From Streptococcus sp. HMSC067H01 (GTDB lineage: Bacteria; Bacillota; Bacilli; Lactobacillales; Streptococcaceae): DNA of 54,316 nt. Location of the stretch: positions 356-54,671 of the forward strand of contig NZ_KV817815.1 of the NCBI RefSeq assembly GCF_001814775.1, in the 5' to 3' direction. The position numbers and the translations under genes are program-made. This document shows, piece by piece, positions 43,159 to 54,260 of the stretch (within the stretch, counting starts at the first letter, position 1; the number at the start of each line of letters is the position of its first letter). Under the pieces are notes generated by a model that was not told the origin of the DNA, searched no databases, and worked only from the letters and a program-made list of their open reading frames with translations.

Positions 43159-43187
43159 ATCATATCAAATCAAAACTATAATTTCAA
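43159..43187 (-). promoter_or_regulatory. Promoter of pgdA producing a leaderless mRNA
   Basis: TTGAAA at 43187-43182, a 17-nt spacer and TATGAT at 43164-43159 with TGA in front. Only AAGACT separates the -10 from the ATG. Confidence 0.75.
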
Positions 43188-43228
43188 TGAAAAATAGAAA
43201 AATGTCCAATTTTAAGGCAAAGAAAGGT

Positions 43229-43260
43229 AAAAGAAAAATCCTAGATCTCCCTAGGACTTT
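43229..43260 (-). terminator. Terminator after ezrA
   Basis: GTCCTAG pairs with CTAGGAT around GGAGAT, flanked by AAA on one side and TTTTTC on the other (minus strand). Confidence 0.75.
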
Positions 43261-43267
43261 CTTTTGT

Positions 43268-44995
43268 TTAGAAACGAATAGTTTCTCTTGTTTTTTCATA
43301 AGAAGAAACGAAGCGATTTGTCACTCCTGGTTCAGCTACTTCCAAAGCTTGGGAAATCTTTTCGAAAGATGCTTGATAATCAAAGGCATTTTCAAAGATT
43401 TCTAAAGATTCGTGGAAGGCTTGTTGAATCCCTTCATCAAATGATCTGTAGCGGTTAGAGTATTGAAGCAATTGTTCAGTCAAGGTAGCATATTGTACGA
43501 TGCTGTATGTTTCTGTTTCCAGAATTTCCATATCGTGAGTTGCAATTTCTAAAATACGGTTGACAGACTCAATGTTGACTTGCGACTGTTCTAACTCTGC
43601 CATCAAGTCTTCGGTACTGTGGCTAGCTGCAAAGAACAATTTCAAGAAGTTCTGTGGTATTCCTGGAAGATTTCTCTTTTCCATGTATCGCTTAATGGTG
43701 TGGAGGCGATTGACGTAGACATTTGCTTTTTGACGAGCGTTGACATCGTCTTTTTCAATTTGCACCAGACGTTCACTAACTGAAACCTGATCATCTTCAA
43801 TTTCTTTTAATGTAGCTTGAACATTTTCTAAACGTTCTTCTAATACAGAGTAGGCTTCAGAATATTCCTCTTGTTCTGAGGTCATATCGCTGATGGTGAT
43901 ATCTAAAGAATCTAGGTCTGCTTGAATACGACGGACGTGATTTACATCACTCTCAGACATCAAGTAAGTTTTGCTCAAGCGTTCAATATCTTTCACCAAG
44001 ACCTGATTGTTGTCTTTTAAGTGGTCAAGATAGGTTGGAAGGGTTGCTAACAAGTTCTCAACAACCTTATGGGAAGCAATCTCTCTCGTAAAGATATCAT
44101 AAAGAGCATTGATTTCTTCTTGAACCTGAGTATTTTCATATTCAGCATTGTCCAATTCCAATTTTTTAATATTTTCTTGGTTGTTCTTCAATGCTTCATA
44201 CAATAACTGCAAACGAGATTCAATGTCAGTTTCTACAAAGTGATAGTTGGCATCAAGCAACTTACGATAGCCAGCCTCTAAATCTTCCAATTGGTCTGGA
44301 AGGGCAGTTGTTAGATTAGCAACAATTGCAGGAATTCTCTCCACAATATGAGTCAAGGCAAGGATATGATTTTCAGCATTATCCAAAATACCTGCTGCCT
44401 CAACTGGATCTCCTGAAGAGTTCAAGGTTACAAACTGAGAAAACTCTGATTGGATATTCTCCAATTGTCTTTCAATTTCAGGAAGTGCTTGACCATATTT
44501 TTCAGAATCTTCAGCGACTGTCATTTGTAAGCTTTCAAATAAATCTAAAGCGTGAAGGACACGGCCACTGTTTTTTGATTCTTGTTTTTCTAACTCTGCC
44601 AGAGCATTTCGGATAGATGCAATATCTTCTTCAATCAGAGTAATTTGGCTTTCAATTTGGTCAATTTTGTGTTGAGCTTTCAGGAAGCGGAAAGAGCTAT
44701 TGTAGCCTTCTGCTTCAAAGAGATTGTTCTCAATATCAGCAAATGAGTTGAGGGATAGGTCTACCCATTTTTGATTCCATTCTCTAAAGGCAACCTGACT
44801 TTGACCAATCAGGTGCATATTTTTAACGGCTTCTACTTCATCGTTTACTGGAAGGTTATATAACTCTTCCTTTCTTTCTTCTAGTACTGCAAGCCTACCT
44901 TCATTGCGTTTGCGTAACAAAATCGCTACAACATAAGCAATAATCAGTAGAGTCGCGATTACAATCATAATAATAATCAACAGATTATCAGACAT
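43268..44995 (-). CDS. ezrA: Septation ring formation regulator EzrA
   Basis: EzrA is a membrane protein that binds FtsZ and coordinates division-site and peripheral wall synthesis in cocci. The 575-aa protein has one N-terminal membrane helix (4-26, NLLIIIMIVIATLLIIAYVV) followed by RKRNEGRL and then long spectrin-like coiled-coil helices to the C-terminus. The length and the QNFLKLFFAASHSTEDLM segment near 460-480 match EzrA. It lies after gyrB, an order I recall from pneumococcus. A TGA-TATAAT extended -10 (45037-45032) lies upstream, so it has its own start, and a terminator follows. Confidence 0.95.
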   Translation of the reverse strand: MSDNLLIIIMIVIATLLIIAYVVAILLRKRNEGRLAVLEERKEELYNLPVNDEVEAVKNMHLIGQSQVAFREWNQKWVDLSLNSFADIENNLFEAEGYNSSFRFLKAQHKIDQIESQITLIEEDIASIRNALAELEKQESKNSGRVLHALDLFESLQMTVAEDSEKYGQALPEIERQLENIQSEFSQFVTLNSSGDPVEAAGILDNAENHILALTHIVERIPAIVANLTTALPDQLEDLEAGYRKLLDANYHFVETDIESRLQLLYEALKNNQENIKKLELDNAEYENTQVQEEINALYDIFTREIASHKVVENLLATLPTYLDHLKDNNQVLVKDIERLSKTYLMSESDVNHVRRIQADLDSLDITISDMTSEQEEYSEAYSVLEERLENVQATLKEIEDDQVSVSERLVQIEKDDVNARQKANVYVNRLHTIKRYMEKRNLPGIPQNFLKLFFAASHSTEDLMAELEQSQVNIESVNRILEIATHDMEILETETYSIVQYATLTEQLLQYSNRYRSFDEGIQQAFHESLEIFENAFDYQASFEKISQALEVAEPGVTNRFVSSYEKTRETIRF

Positions 44996-45031
44996 ATCAA
45001 ACTCCTTTTTATACTTGAAACAATTGTAATG

Positions 45032-45040
45032 ATTATATCA
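45032..45040 (-). promoter_or_regulatory. Extended -10 promoter element of ezrA
   Basis: TGA then TATAAT (45037-45032) on the minus strand, 37 nt before the ezrA start; no good -35. Confidence 0.5.
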
Positions 45041-45076
45041 TATTTTTCAAACCATGGGAACTATTTCCAAATTTTT

Positions 45077-47601
<2,525 letters not shown>

Positions 47602-47608
47602 ACCCTTC

Positions 47609-47614
47609 ATTATA
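47609..47614 (-). promoter_or_regulatory. -10 box before the HAD-gyrB operon
   Basis: TATAAT ends 7 nt before ATG 47601, so the transcript would begin at or next to the start codon. The -35 region is weak. Confidence 0.45.
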
Positions 47615-47657
47615 GCATTTTTTTATGAAAAAAGCGACGATTTCCTTCTATTTTAAC

Positions 47658-47704
47658 AGTAAAAAACGAGAAGAATCCTTTAATAGACAGATTCTTCTCG
47701 TTTC
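47658..47704 (-). terminator. Terminator after the DJ-1 gene
   Basis: AAACGAGAAGAATC pairs with GATTCTTCTCGTTT around a 12-nt loop, followed by TTTTACTG on the minus strand. It closes the dinG-rodA-DJ-1 operon. Confidence 0.9.
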
Positions 47705-47706
47705 AC

Positions 47707-48258
47707 TTAATCTAAACCAAATATATCACGATAAAGCATAGCTTCTCTCAAACCATTTGCATCGCCACCAAGTTGTTCCACTAGGTTATAAGCAAAGGCA
47801 AGTGCAGTAGCTGGACCGCGACTAGTTGTTAACTGACCGTCGACAACAACTGTTTCCTTGCGATAGTGACCATCAGCAATTTGCTCTTGAACACCATCGT
47901 AGCAGGTGAACTCTTTGTCCTTGAGGAGACCAGCCCGATTCAGAACAATTGGTGCTGCACAGATGGCAGCTATTTTTTTACCGACTTGTTCACATTTTTG
48001 AAGTTCAGCAATCAATTGCTCATTATCACGCAAGTGAGCTGATCCTGGCATACCCCCTGGTAAGACAATCATGTCGTAGTCAGATAAATCACCATCAAAC
48101 ACACGATCTGCTTGTACTTGAATGGCATGTGATCCTGTCACTTGGGCTTCAAAACCAACCATATGACAAGTAATATTGGCACGACGTAATACGTCCACAA
48201 CTGTTAGGGCTTCGATTTCTTCAAAGCCATCTGCTAAGATAACTGCAACTTTAGCCAT
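47707..48258 (-). CDS. DJ-1/PfpI-family protein (DJ-1 subgroup)
   Basis: This 183-aa protein of the DJ-1 subgroup has the nucleophile elbow AAICAAPIVL with the reactive Cys, the conserved Glu in GFEEIEALT (residues 11-19), and the glycine-rich VLPGGMPGSAHL. Family members act as glyoxalases, deglycases or redox-sensing chaperones; older names such as ThiJ (thiamine kinase) are wrong for the fold. Its neighbours do not fix a substrate. It starts 10 nt after rodA with GGAGTAAATC before ATG 48258, and it ends the operon at a strong terminator. Confidence 0.92.
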   Translation of the reverse strand: MAKVAVILADGFEEIEALTVVDVLRRANITCHMVGFEAQVTGSHAIQVQADRVFDGDLSDYDMIVLPGGMPGSAHLRDNEQLIAELQKCEQVGKKIAAICAAPIVLNRAGLLKDKEFTCYDGVQEQIADGHYRKETVVVDGQLTTSRGPATALAFAYNLVEQLGGDANGLREAMLYRDIFGLD

Positions 48259-48268
48259 GATTTACTCC

Positions 48269-49492
48269 TTATTTAACTTTTTTCAAAACAACTTTCTTCC
48301 GTTTAAATCTTGTCTTACCGCTCTTTTCATCGGCTAGATGCGTTTGATAACTCATCGATAGAAGCAGACCGACACCAATCAGATTACTGATAATGGCTGA
48401 GCCCCCTTGGGAAATGAACGGCAAAGGAATCCCTGTCAGAGGTAGTAGGCCTGTCACCGCCCCAATATTTTCAAAGATATGGAACAAGAGCATCATAATA
48501 AATCCAGTTGAAATGTAGGTATAAAATTGATTATTGGACTTGAGAGTGATTTTTAGCATTCGATAGATAAGTAGAAGATAAAGTGTAATTACGAGGACAG
48601 AGCCGATAAAACCAAAATCTTCTGCAATGACTGTAAAAATCATATCACTCTCACGAACGGGAATGAGGAGATTGGATACATTAAATCCTTGACCAAACAA
48701 GCCTCCACTACCGATGGCGATTTGCCCTTGCGCTTGTTGATAGGTGGTCGTCTGAGCATAATCAAAGGGATTGAGCCAGGCAAGGATACGGTTAATCTGA
48801 TAGGTTGGCATCCCGATTTGATGCATGAAGGCACGCCCATCTTTTGTGATGAAAATTGCCAAAAATCCTGCGATTCCCGATACAGCTGTTACAATAACTG
48901 GAATGATGATTTTCCATGATACTCCAGAAAGCAAGACGAGTCCAGCAAAGATGGCGACAAAGACCAAGGCCGTTCCTAAGTCACTCTGCAGGGCCAGTAA
49001 ACCTAAGACTGGTAGTGTAAAGATAATCATCCACAATATCAAGAGGAAATCTAAAGGAATCGTTCGTTCACTTTCCTTGTATTTCTGTGTGAATTGAACA
49101 ATGACCCGAGCCAAGATTAAAATATAGGAAATTTTCATGAACTCGGAAGGTTGGAAAAGTGTCACTCCACCAATTGACACCCAGTTTTTTGCCCCTGTTG
49201 CTGCGACCAAACTAGGGTTATAGAAAACCAAGGGTAAGACCATGAGGACTAGACCTAGGGCATAAAGATAGGGAGTCCCCTGCCATAAAAATTTTGTATT
49301 AAAGAACATGACTACAAAGCTGATAACAATTCCCAATACGATCCAAGCTAGTTGCTGACCGAGAATAGGCCAGATATTATGTGGATAGTCATGACTGACA
49401 GCAATGTAAATAGCTACCACTCCAATCACCAGCAAACAGAATACTGGTAGAATCAAACTATAATCGACTCGAGAGTCGAGAGAACGTTTCAT
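48269..49492 (-). CDS. rodA: Rod-shape/peripheral peptidoglycan polymerase RodA (SEDS family)
   Basis: RodA is a SEDS glycosyltransferase that polymerises lipid II for peripheral (ovoid) wall growth with a class B PBP. The 407-aa protein shows about ten membrane helices and the SEDS marks AATGAKNWVSIG, LQSDLGTALVF (with the catalytic Asp), the long extracellular loop near QINRILAWLNPFDYAQTTTYQ, and the C-terminal GIPLPFISQGGSAI. The NPFDYA loop favours RodA over FtsW. ATG 49492 is chosen for AAGGAG 6 nt upstream. It lies between dinG (18 nt) and the DJ-1 gene (10 nt) on one transcript. Confidence 0.94.
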   Translation of the reverse strand: MKRSLDSRVDYSLILPVFCLLVIGVVAIYIAVSHDYPHNIWPILGQQLAWIVLGIVISFVVMFFNTKFLWQGTPYLYALGLVLMVLPLVFYNPSLVAATGAKNWVSIGGVTLFQPSEFMKISYILILARVIVQFTQKYKESERTIPLDFLLILWMIIFTLPVLGLLALQSDLGTALVFVAIFAGLVLLSGVSWKIIIPVIVTAVSGIAGFLAIFITKDGRAFMHQIGMPTYQINRILAWLNPFDYAQTTTYQQAQGQIAIGSGGLFGQGFNVSNLLIPVRESDMIFTVIAEDFGFIGSVLVITLYLLLIYRMLKITLKSNNQFYTYISTGFIMMLLFHIFENIGAVTGLLPLTGIPLPFISQGGSAIISNLIGVGLLLSMSYQTHLADEKSGKTRFKRKKVVLKKVK

Positions 49493-49524
49493 AAAGGTCT
49501 CCTTCATTCTTTCAGATGTTTATT

Positions 49525-51978
49525 TTATTTTGTGTGTAAAAATTCTTGAACTTTTGAGAATACTTGCTCTTTGCCAACTTCTCTCACTCGACTAGTCTGT
49601 GACAAGGCCTTGCCAATCTGCTTTCCATATCGCTTGCTTGTCATTCGGCTATCCAAGATAAGGACAGAGGAGCGTTGCCCTAGACGACGCATGGTTCTAC
49701 CAATTGCTTGTTTGAGGCGAATAATAGCCATTGGCAGTTGATAGTCATAGAAAGGATTTTTCCCTTCCAGACGCAGTTCCTGATTCATTTTTTTCGTAAA
49801 GGGATCTTCTGGATTTTGGAAGGGCAGGCGTGTCACCACTTCAATCACTCGAGGGTGAGTCGCAAAATCAACTCCCTCCCAAAAACTTCCTGTCCCTAGT
49901 AAGAGTTGAGAGTCTCCTCTTTCAAACCGTTTCTTGAGTTGAGCCGGATCCCCGTTCTTATATTGGGCTAAATGAGAAAGAGATAAAGAGTCTGATACCT
50001 GCAACAAAAGGTCTTTTGAAGTGAATAAAACGAGCATGGGTTCTTCAAGATAGGACAAATCTTCCAGAACTTCTACAAGAGCCTGGGCATAGTCTTCTTG
50101 GGAGGTTTCTGTCACCAATGGAAAATCCTTGACAACCAAAATTTCTTGATTTTCTTGAAAATTCTCTTCCAGTCGGTCAAAAGCTGCATGCGGAAATCCC
50201 ATTAGTTCTGGTAAAGATACTCTGCTACTAATTTCCAAGGTTGCAGAGACAGCTAAGAGTTGACAACTCTCTGGAAAGATTTCCGAAAAGAGCAGACGTT
50301 GATTGCGACTGGAAGAAATGACAACCTTCTTGCTAGACAAGTCTGAGGCTGATAGCCAAAATTCTCCATCAGTGCAGAAAAATCGCTGACAATCCTGAAA
50401 ACTTTGAACTTCTAACTCTGAGAAATCCTGTTGGAGTTGTGCCATTGTTGTCGCAGGGCACATTCTTCGTTTGCCAGATAGGAACTGGTCCATCAAATGA
50501 CAAAGCTCAAAGCGAATACTCTCCATCAAGCGTCTCTGAAGCGTCCCTTCTTCTCGAACTAGAGCTTGATCTAACTGGTCTACTATGTCGTTTAAAACGA
50601 AACTCTTTTGTAAAAGACTTTCCAAAGTTAGTAAGATCTTCTGGGCCTCATCCAAAATCAGGAGACGGCCCTCTAGTAGACTGGGATCATCCTCAAGTCG
50701 GGTAACGAGATAAGCATGATTGGTCACAAGTAGCTGGCAAGAGCGAGCCTTTTTCTGACCCCGTCTCCAAAAATCCTCTAACCAAAAGAGAGAAGCTTTG
50801 GGAAGATTCCCATCATGTACCAAGTTTGGTAAAAACTGCTGGTAGCGATAAAGCTGTCCAATCTCATCCAAATCTCCAGTTTCTGTTTCGGTCAACCAAA
50901 CTAGGAGTTGCATCTTAAAACGTGTGTACAAGCGATTGGACTCTTCTTCCTCTAGTGCATGATGAAAGGCATCTAGTTTTAGATAATTCTGTGGTCCTTT
51001 GAGACTATGAATCGAAAGGTGAAAGACCTCTTCTAATCTACGAGCTTCTTCTTGCATCACTTGATTTTGTAGAACTTTAGTAGGAACACTGAGAAGGATT
51101 CCTTTTTCGTTTTCTAGTGATAAAGCGGGTAACAAATAGCCGTAGGTTTTCCCAATTCCAGTCTGAGCTTGCACAAAAGCAATTTTCTCATTCTGTAGAA
51201 AATCTTGAACCTTTTGAGAAAAGCTAGCTTGTGGAGCTCTATATTCCAAATCCAACAAGGCAATATTGGTTTGGAAATCTTTAGATAGTTTACGTGGAGA
51301 AAGGTATGGCTTTTCTTTTCTTAAAAATAAACCTTGCACCTCTACCAAGTCATGTTCAACTAGGATGGACTGCTTCTGATAAACTTCCTCGATGACCAGA
51401 TAAGACTCATATAATAAACCATCTGACAAACTTAACAAGCGCTCCAATAAACCTTTTGGCAGTCCAAACATTTTTTGTCGCATACAAAGAAAGAGCTCTG
51501 CTGTTGCTTGGGCATCTGATAGGGCCGTATGGGCTTGTTCTAGAGGAATTCCCAACTCTTGACAGAGAATCCCCAGATTGTATTTTTCAAGCTGAGGATA
51601 AAAAACCTGAGCCAACTCTACTGTATCGATACGAGGAGTGCGCAATTCATAGCCCTCAAAAAAGAGGAATTCTGCCAACAAATTGGCATCGAACTGGACA
51701 TTGTGCGCAACAAAAACACCGTCCTTGACCAAGTTAAAAATTTTTCCAGCCACCTGAGAAAACTCTGGTGCCTCTGCTAGTCGCTGATCGGTCAAGCCCG
51801 TTAATTCTTTGATATGAGAATCCAAGGGTTCGTGGGGATTGACATCAGTTGTAAATTGGTCAACAATCTCGCCATTTTCAATGACCACGATTCCCACTTG
51901 GATAATTTTTGCCCTGCTTCCGGTACTAGTCGCCTCTAAATCCACGACCACGTACCGATCATTTCTAAAATTCATCAT
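49525..51978 (-). CDS. dinG: DnaQ-type exonuclease / DinG-family helicase fusion
   Basis: This 817-aa protein joins an N-terminal DEDD 3'-5' exonuclease (about 1-175: VVVDLEATSTGS with catalytic Asp/Glu, HNVQFDANLL, HTALSDAQATAEL) to an XPD/DinG-like superfamily 2 helicase. Helicase motifs are Walker A AQTGIGKTYG, motif II LLILDEAQ, SATLEISS, and the late GTGSFWEGVDF and AIGRTMRR. The Fe-S cysteines of E. coli DinG are missing, as in other Firmicutes forms whose helicase activity is doubtful and which may act as exonucleases. Two ATGs (51978, 51975) lie 5 and 8 nt after a TGA-TATAAT, with no ribosome site. It leads the dinG-rodA-DJ-1 operon. Confidence 0.93.
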   Translation of the reverse strand: MMNFRNDRYVVVDLEATSTGSRAKIIQVGIVVIENGEIVDQFTTDVNPHEPLDSHIKELTGLTDQRLAEAPEFSQVAGKIFNLVKDGVFVAHNVQFDANLLAEFLFFEGYELRTPRIDTVELAQVFYPQLEKYNLGILCQELGIPLEQAHTALSDAQATAELFLCMRQKMFGLPKGLLERLLSLSDGLLYESYLVIEEVYQKQSILVEHDLVEVQGLFLRKEKPYLSPRKLSKDFQTNIALLDLEYRAPQASFSQKVQDFLQNEKIAFVQAQTGIGKTYGYLLPALSLENEKGILLSVPTKVLQNQVMQEEARRLEEVFHLSIHSLKGPQNYLKLDAFHHALEEEESNRLYTRFKMQLLVWLTETETGDLDEIGQLYRYQQFLPNLVHDGNLPKASLFWLEDFWRRGQKKARSCQLLVTNHAYLVTRLEDDPSLLEGRLLILDEAQKILLTLESLLQKSFVLNDIVDQLDQALVREEGTLQRRLMESIRFELCHLMDQFLSGKRRMCPATTMAQLQQDFSELEVQSFQDCQRFFCTDGEFWLSASDLSSKKVVISSSRNQRLLFSEIFPESCQLLAVSATLEISSRVSLPELMGFPHAAFDRLEENFQENQEILVVKDFPLVTETSQEDYAQALVEVLEDLSYLEEPMLVLFTSKDLLLQVSDSLSLSHLAQYKNGDPAQLKKRFERGDSQLLLGTGSFWEGVDFATHPRVIEVVTRLPFQNPEDPFTKKMNQELRLEGKNPFYDYQLPMAIIRLKQAIGRTMRRLGQRSSVLILDSRMTSKRYGKQIGKALSQTSRVREVGKEQVFSKVQEFLHTK

Positions 51979-51983
51979 TAAAA

Positions 51984-51992
51984 ATTATATCA
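51984..51992 (-). promoter_or_regulatory. Extended -10 promoter of dinG-rodA-DJ-1, probably leaderless
   Basis: TGA then TATAAT (51989-51984) on the minus strand, 5 nt before ATG 51978. The -35 is weak. Confidence 0.55.
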
Positions 51993-52096
51993 AAATTTAC
52001 ACAATTTGACATCCATGAACTTTATTGAAAGGGTCAAGTTTCTTGCAAGTTTTTATAAAAAATGATTGAATAGAAGTGTAGAAAAGGAGGGACATC

Positions 52097-52282
52097 ATGA
52101 ACCCATTAGATTTGTTTAATCAAGTAAAAGAGCTAATCGAGAAAAAAGATTTGGCTGCCGCAAAAACCTTTGTCGAAGAAAATAAGGACCAACTCGGTGA
52201 GTACCTTAGTCAGGCTCAAAGTTTGATTTCAGGATCAGAAGGAATCGGTAATCTTGTTGATAAGGTCAAAGGCCTCTTCTAA
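52097..52282 (+). CDS. Small conserved-looking protein of unknown function (61 aa)
   Basis: This 61-aa protein is preceded by a strong ribosome site, AAAAGGAGGGACATC, just before ATG 52097, and followed directly by a terminator, so it is a real gene. The sequence is amphipathic-helical: NPLDLFNQVKELIEKKDLA, AAKTFVEENKDQLGEYLSQ and a final glycine-containing LVDKVKGLF. It has no Cys, signal peptide or full membrane span, and no family I recognise. The tail resembles membrane-associating amphipathic helices of small streptococcal proteins, which is weak evidence. It is divergent from dinG. Confidence 0.8.
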   Translation: MNPLDLFNQVKELIEKKDLAAAKTFVEENKDQLGEYLSQAQSLISGSEGIGNLVDKVKGLF

Positions 52283-52286
52283 TCAT

Positions 52287-52320
52287 TAAAAAGCACCTGA
52301 AAACCTCAGGTGTCTTTTTG
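52287..52320. terminator. Bidirectional terminator between the 61-aa gene and nnrD
   Basis: AAAAAGCACCTGA pairs with TCAGGTGTCTTTTT around AAACC; it serves both convergent genes and overlaps the nnrD stop. Confidence 0.9.
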
Positions 52321-53154
52321 TATCTTCTTCATAAAGGCTGGAATCTGTTGACTAATCATGGTTGGCAAGACTACATAGTTGTCTTCAGCTAGTTCTTGGG
52401 CAATTGCTGAATGTAAATAGGTCGCTACTGTCACTCTTTCATAGAGACTTGCTTGGGGAAATTGCCCTGCAAAGCCAGTGATCATCCCAGCCAGAGTATC
52501 CCCCATGCCACCAGTCGCCTGATAGGGACCGCCAACACCCAGCTGATAAAAATCAGCATGCCCGGCTTGCCAGATTCGAGTCGCAGGACCTTTTTGGACT
52601 AAAATCGTTCCTGAAGGAAAGCTCTTCAAAGCCTCTCCAGTTTCCTTGCTTCCTTGGGAATCCAAATCTAAGCCTGACAAGACTTGCCATTCCCTTTGGT
52701 GAGGCGTTAAAACAAGATGGGCTTTAGGAAATTTCATTTCAACCTTCGCTAAAATAGATAGGGCGCCACCATCCAGTATGAGTGTCTGATCTTGATTTAA
52801 ATGAAAAAACACTGTTTGGAGAAGCTGTTTTCCACGCTCATCATCCACTAGTCCAGGTCCAAGCAAGACAATATTAGCCTTCTGCAACTGTTGCTCAAGT
52901 AACTGCTTATCACCAAGGTCAAAAGCCATAGCTTCCGGCATATGGCTATGCAGAGCTGGAATATTCTCTTTATCCGTTGCTACTGTCACCAAGCCTGCAC
53001 CGCTTCTAACAGAACCTAAGGCAGCCATAATAATCGCTCCCCCATAGGGATAAGTCCCTCCAATCAAGAGAAGACGCCCATAGTCTCCCTTATGACTAGA
53101 GCAAGAACGCTCGATGATAACTTTTTTCAATAGAACTTGATCAATCTCTTTCAT
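52306..53154 (-). CDS. nnrD: ADP-dependent NAD(P)H-hydrate dehydratase
   Basis: NnrD dehydrates damaged NAD(P)HX back to NAD(P)H, using ADP. The 282-aa ribokinase-like protein has GGTYPYGGAIIMAALGSVRSGAG near the N-terminus, GPGLVDDE, LILDGGALS and LTPHQREW, and the diagnostic GGMGDTLAGMI close to residue 215. The epimerase domain (NnrE/YjeF-N) that is fused in many bacteria is absent, as in other short streptococcal forms. It follows the 274-aa unknown gene by 3 nt, so the two are co-transcribed. ATG 53154 is used; the nearest upstream ribosome-site-like bases are GGAGTAGTGT. Confidence 0.93.
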   Translation of the reverse strand: MKEIDQVLLKKVIIERSCSSHKGDYGRLLLIGGTYPYGGAIIMAALGSVRSGAGLVTVATDKENIPALHSHMPEAMAFDLGDKQLLEQQLQKANIVLLGPGLVDDERGKQLLQTVFFHLNQDQTLILDGGALSILAKVEMKFPKAHLVLTPHQREWQVLSGLDLDSQGSKETGEALKSFPSGTILVQKGPATRIWQAGHADFYQLGVGGPYQATGGMGDTLAGMITGFAGQFPQASLYERVTVATYLHSAIAQELAEDNYVVLPTMISQQIPAFMKKIQKDT

Positions 53155-53157
53155 ACA

Positions 53158-53982
53158 CTACTCCTTCAACTTAACCTTACTATGTAACACTTGATTAACC
53201 CTAGTATTCCAATCCTGTAACCCTTCTCCCTCATAGTCTAGGTAAATCACTCTATCTTGTAATTGACTAGGAATCAAACCTTCAAAACAAGCCTTATCTT
53301 TTGACGGGATGATACACAAATGAAGAAAGGTATCCAAATCTAACCTATCTCTTACCTTCGCAACATGATAGCCATCAAAGATATAACCTGGTGCTTGAAT
53401 TAATTCTTCATACAGAAAATGAAAACTAACGCCAGGAATGAACTTTTCTTGCAATTCCTCTTCAGAAGGTGCCCGTCCTAACAAACGCTCCATAGCGAGT
53501 CGGTAACCCGAAGTCGTATTAGACCATCCAAACATGATATAGTCAAAATAGTCTGCTGGATCAGAAGCTGCATTACGACTATCTGTAACTAGCTCAGCCC
53601 CACTTTTACCAAATACTTTAATCGCTGACATGAGTTTTCCAGTCTGAAAAATAGCCTGAGCCACTTCAACTGTACAAGTATGACTACAATAATTTGAGGT
53701 AACCAACTTCCTCTGAATATCATAGGTAGAAGCTACAAGGCGATGACTTGGTCTGTAGGGGGGAAAAAAGCTATGCTCTAGCAAGTAATCATGAATTTGT
53801 ATATTTAATTCAAGATCCTCACATTCCACAATGGTCTGACGATGATGGTCCTGTTCATAAGTAATAAACTTTGCTAGCTTCTCCAATTCCCATTCTTGAA
53901 TCTGTGGATAGTTTTCAAGAGCAAATTGATAGATTCCATCCCACTGGAGACTATAATCTGCTTTACAAACTTTTACAAGCAT
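53158..53982 (-). CDS. Unrecognised 274-aa protein co-transcribed with nnrD
   Basis: I do not recognise this protein. It is soluble, without signal peptide or membrane helix, and rich in aromatic and His/Cys residues: RPSHRLVASTYD, SNYCSHTCTVEVAQAIFQTGKLMSA, DPADYFDYIMFGWSNTTSGYRLAMERLLG, GVSFHFLYEEL and FDGYHVAKVRDRLDL. The pattern of an HT-containing strand followed by an AI..TGKL helix loosely recalls NAD-binding ADP-ribosyltransferase-like folds, and the operon with nnrD would fit NAD chemistry, but this is speculation. The start ATG 53982 follows GAGGAGAAGGAC. A TATAAT at 54017-54012 may drive the operon. Confidence 0.8.
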   Translation of the reverse strand: MLVKVCKADYSLQWDGIYQFALENYPQIQEWELEKLAKFITYEQDHHRQTIVECEDLELNIQIHDYLLEHSFFPPYRPSHRLVASTYDIQRKLVTSNYCSHTCTVEVAQAIFQTGKLMSAIKVFGKSGAELVTDSRNAASDPADYFDYIMFGWSNTTSGYRLAMERLLGRAPSEEELQEKFIPGVSFHFLYEELIQAPGYIFDGYHVAKVRDRLDLDTFLHLCIIPSKDKACFEGLIPSQLQDRVIYLDYEGEGLQDWNTRVNQVLHSKVKLKE

Positions 53983-54040
53983 GGTCCTTCTCCTCAAACT
54001 CTCTTACTTTCATTATACACCTCACTACCCAATTAATAAA

Positions 54041-54215
54041 GAGAGTGGGACAGAAATCGATAATTCGTTAGAATTCGATTTCGTCGTCCCACCTCCGCAC
54101 AGTTGAGTAGGGCTGTAAAAGCTTATGAAATCAGCGTAGTAGAGCCCACTCAACCACTACGTCTTGAACTACACTCCAAAGACAATTGAGAGGCTAGGAC
54201 TTTTGTCCCAGCCTC
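54041..54215 (-). repeat. Hairpin-rich intergenic repeat, copy C (175 bp, inverted relative to B)
   Basis: On the minus strand it starts GAGGCTGGGAC-AAAA-GTCCTAGCCTC, a perfect hairpin, and ends in the GTGGGAC/GTCCCAC stem. It matches copy B over its full 175 bp with about ten substitutions and no gaps. It separates the 274-aa gene from the LPXTG gene at the right edge and could act as the latter's terminator. Confidence 0.85.
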
Positions 54216-54260
54216 TTCATTTATAACGATTAGCTTTTTTATAGCTGGGAGTTATCAGTC

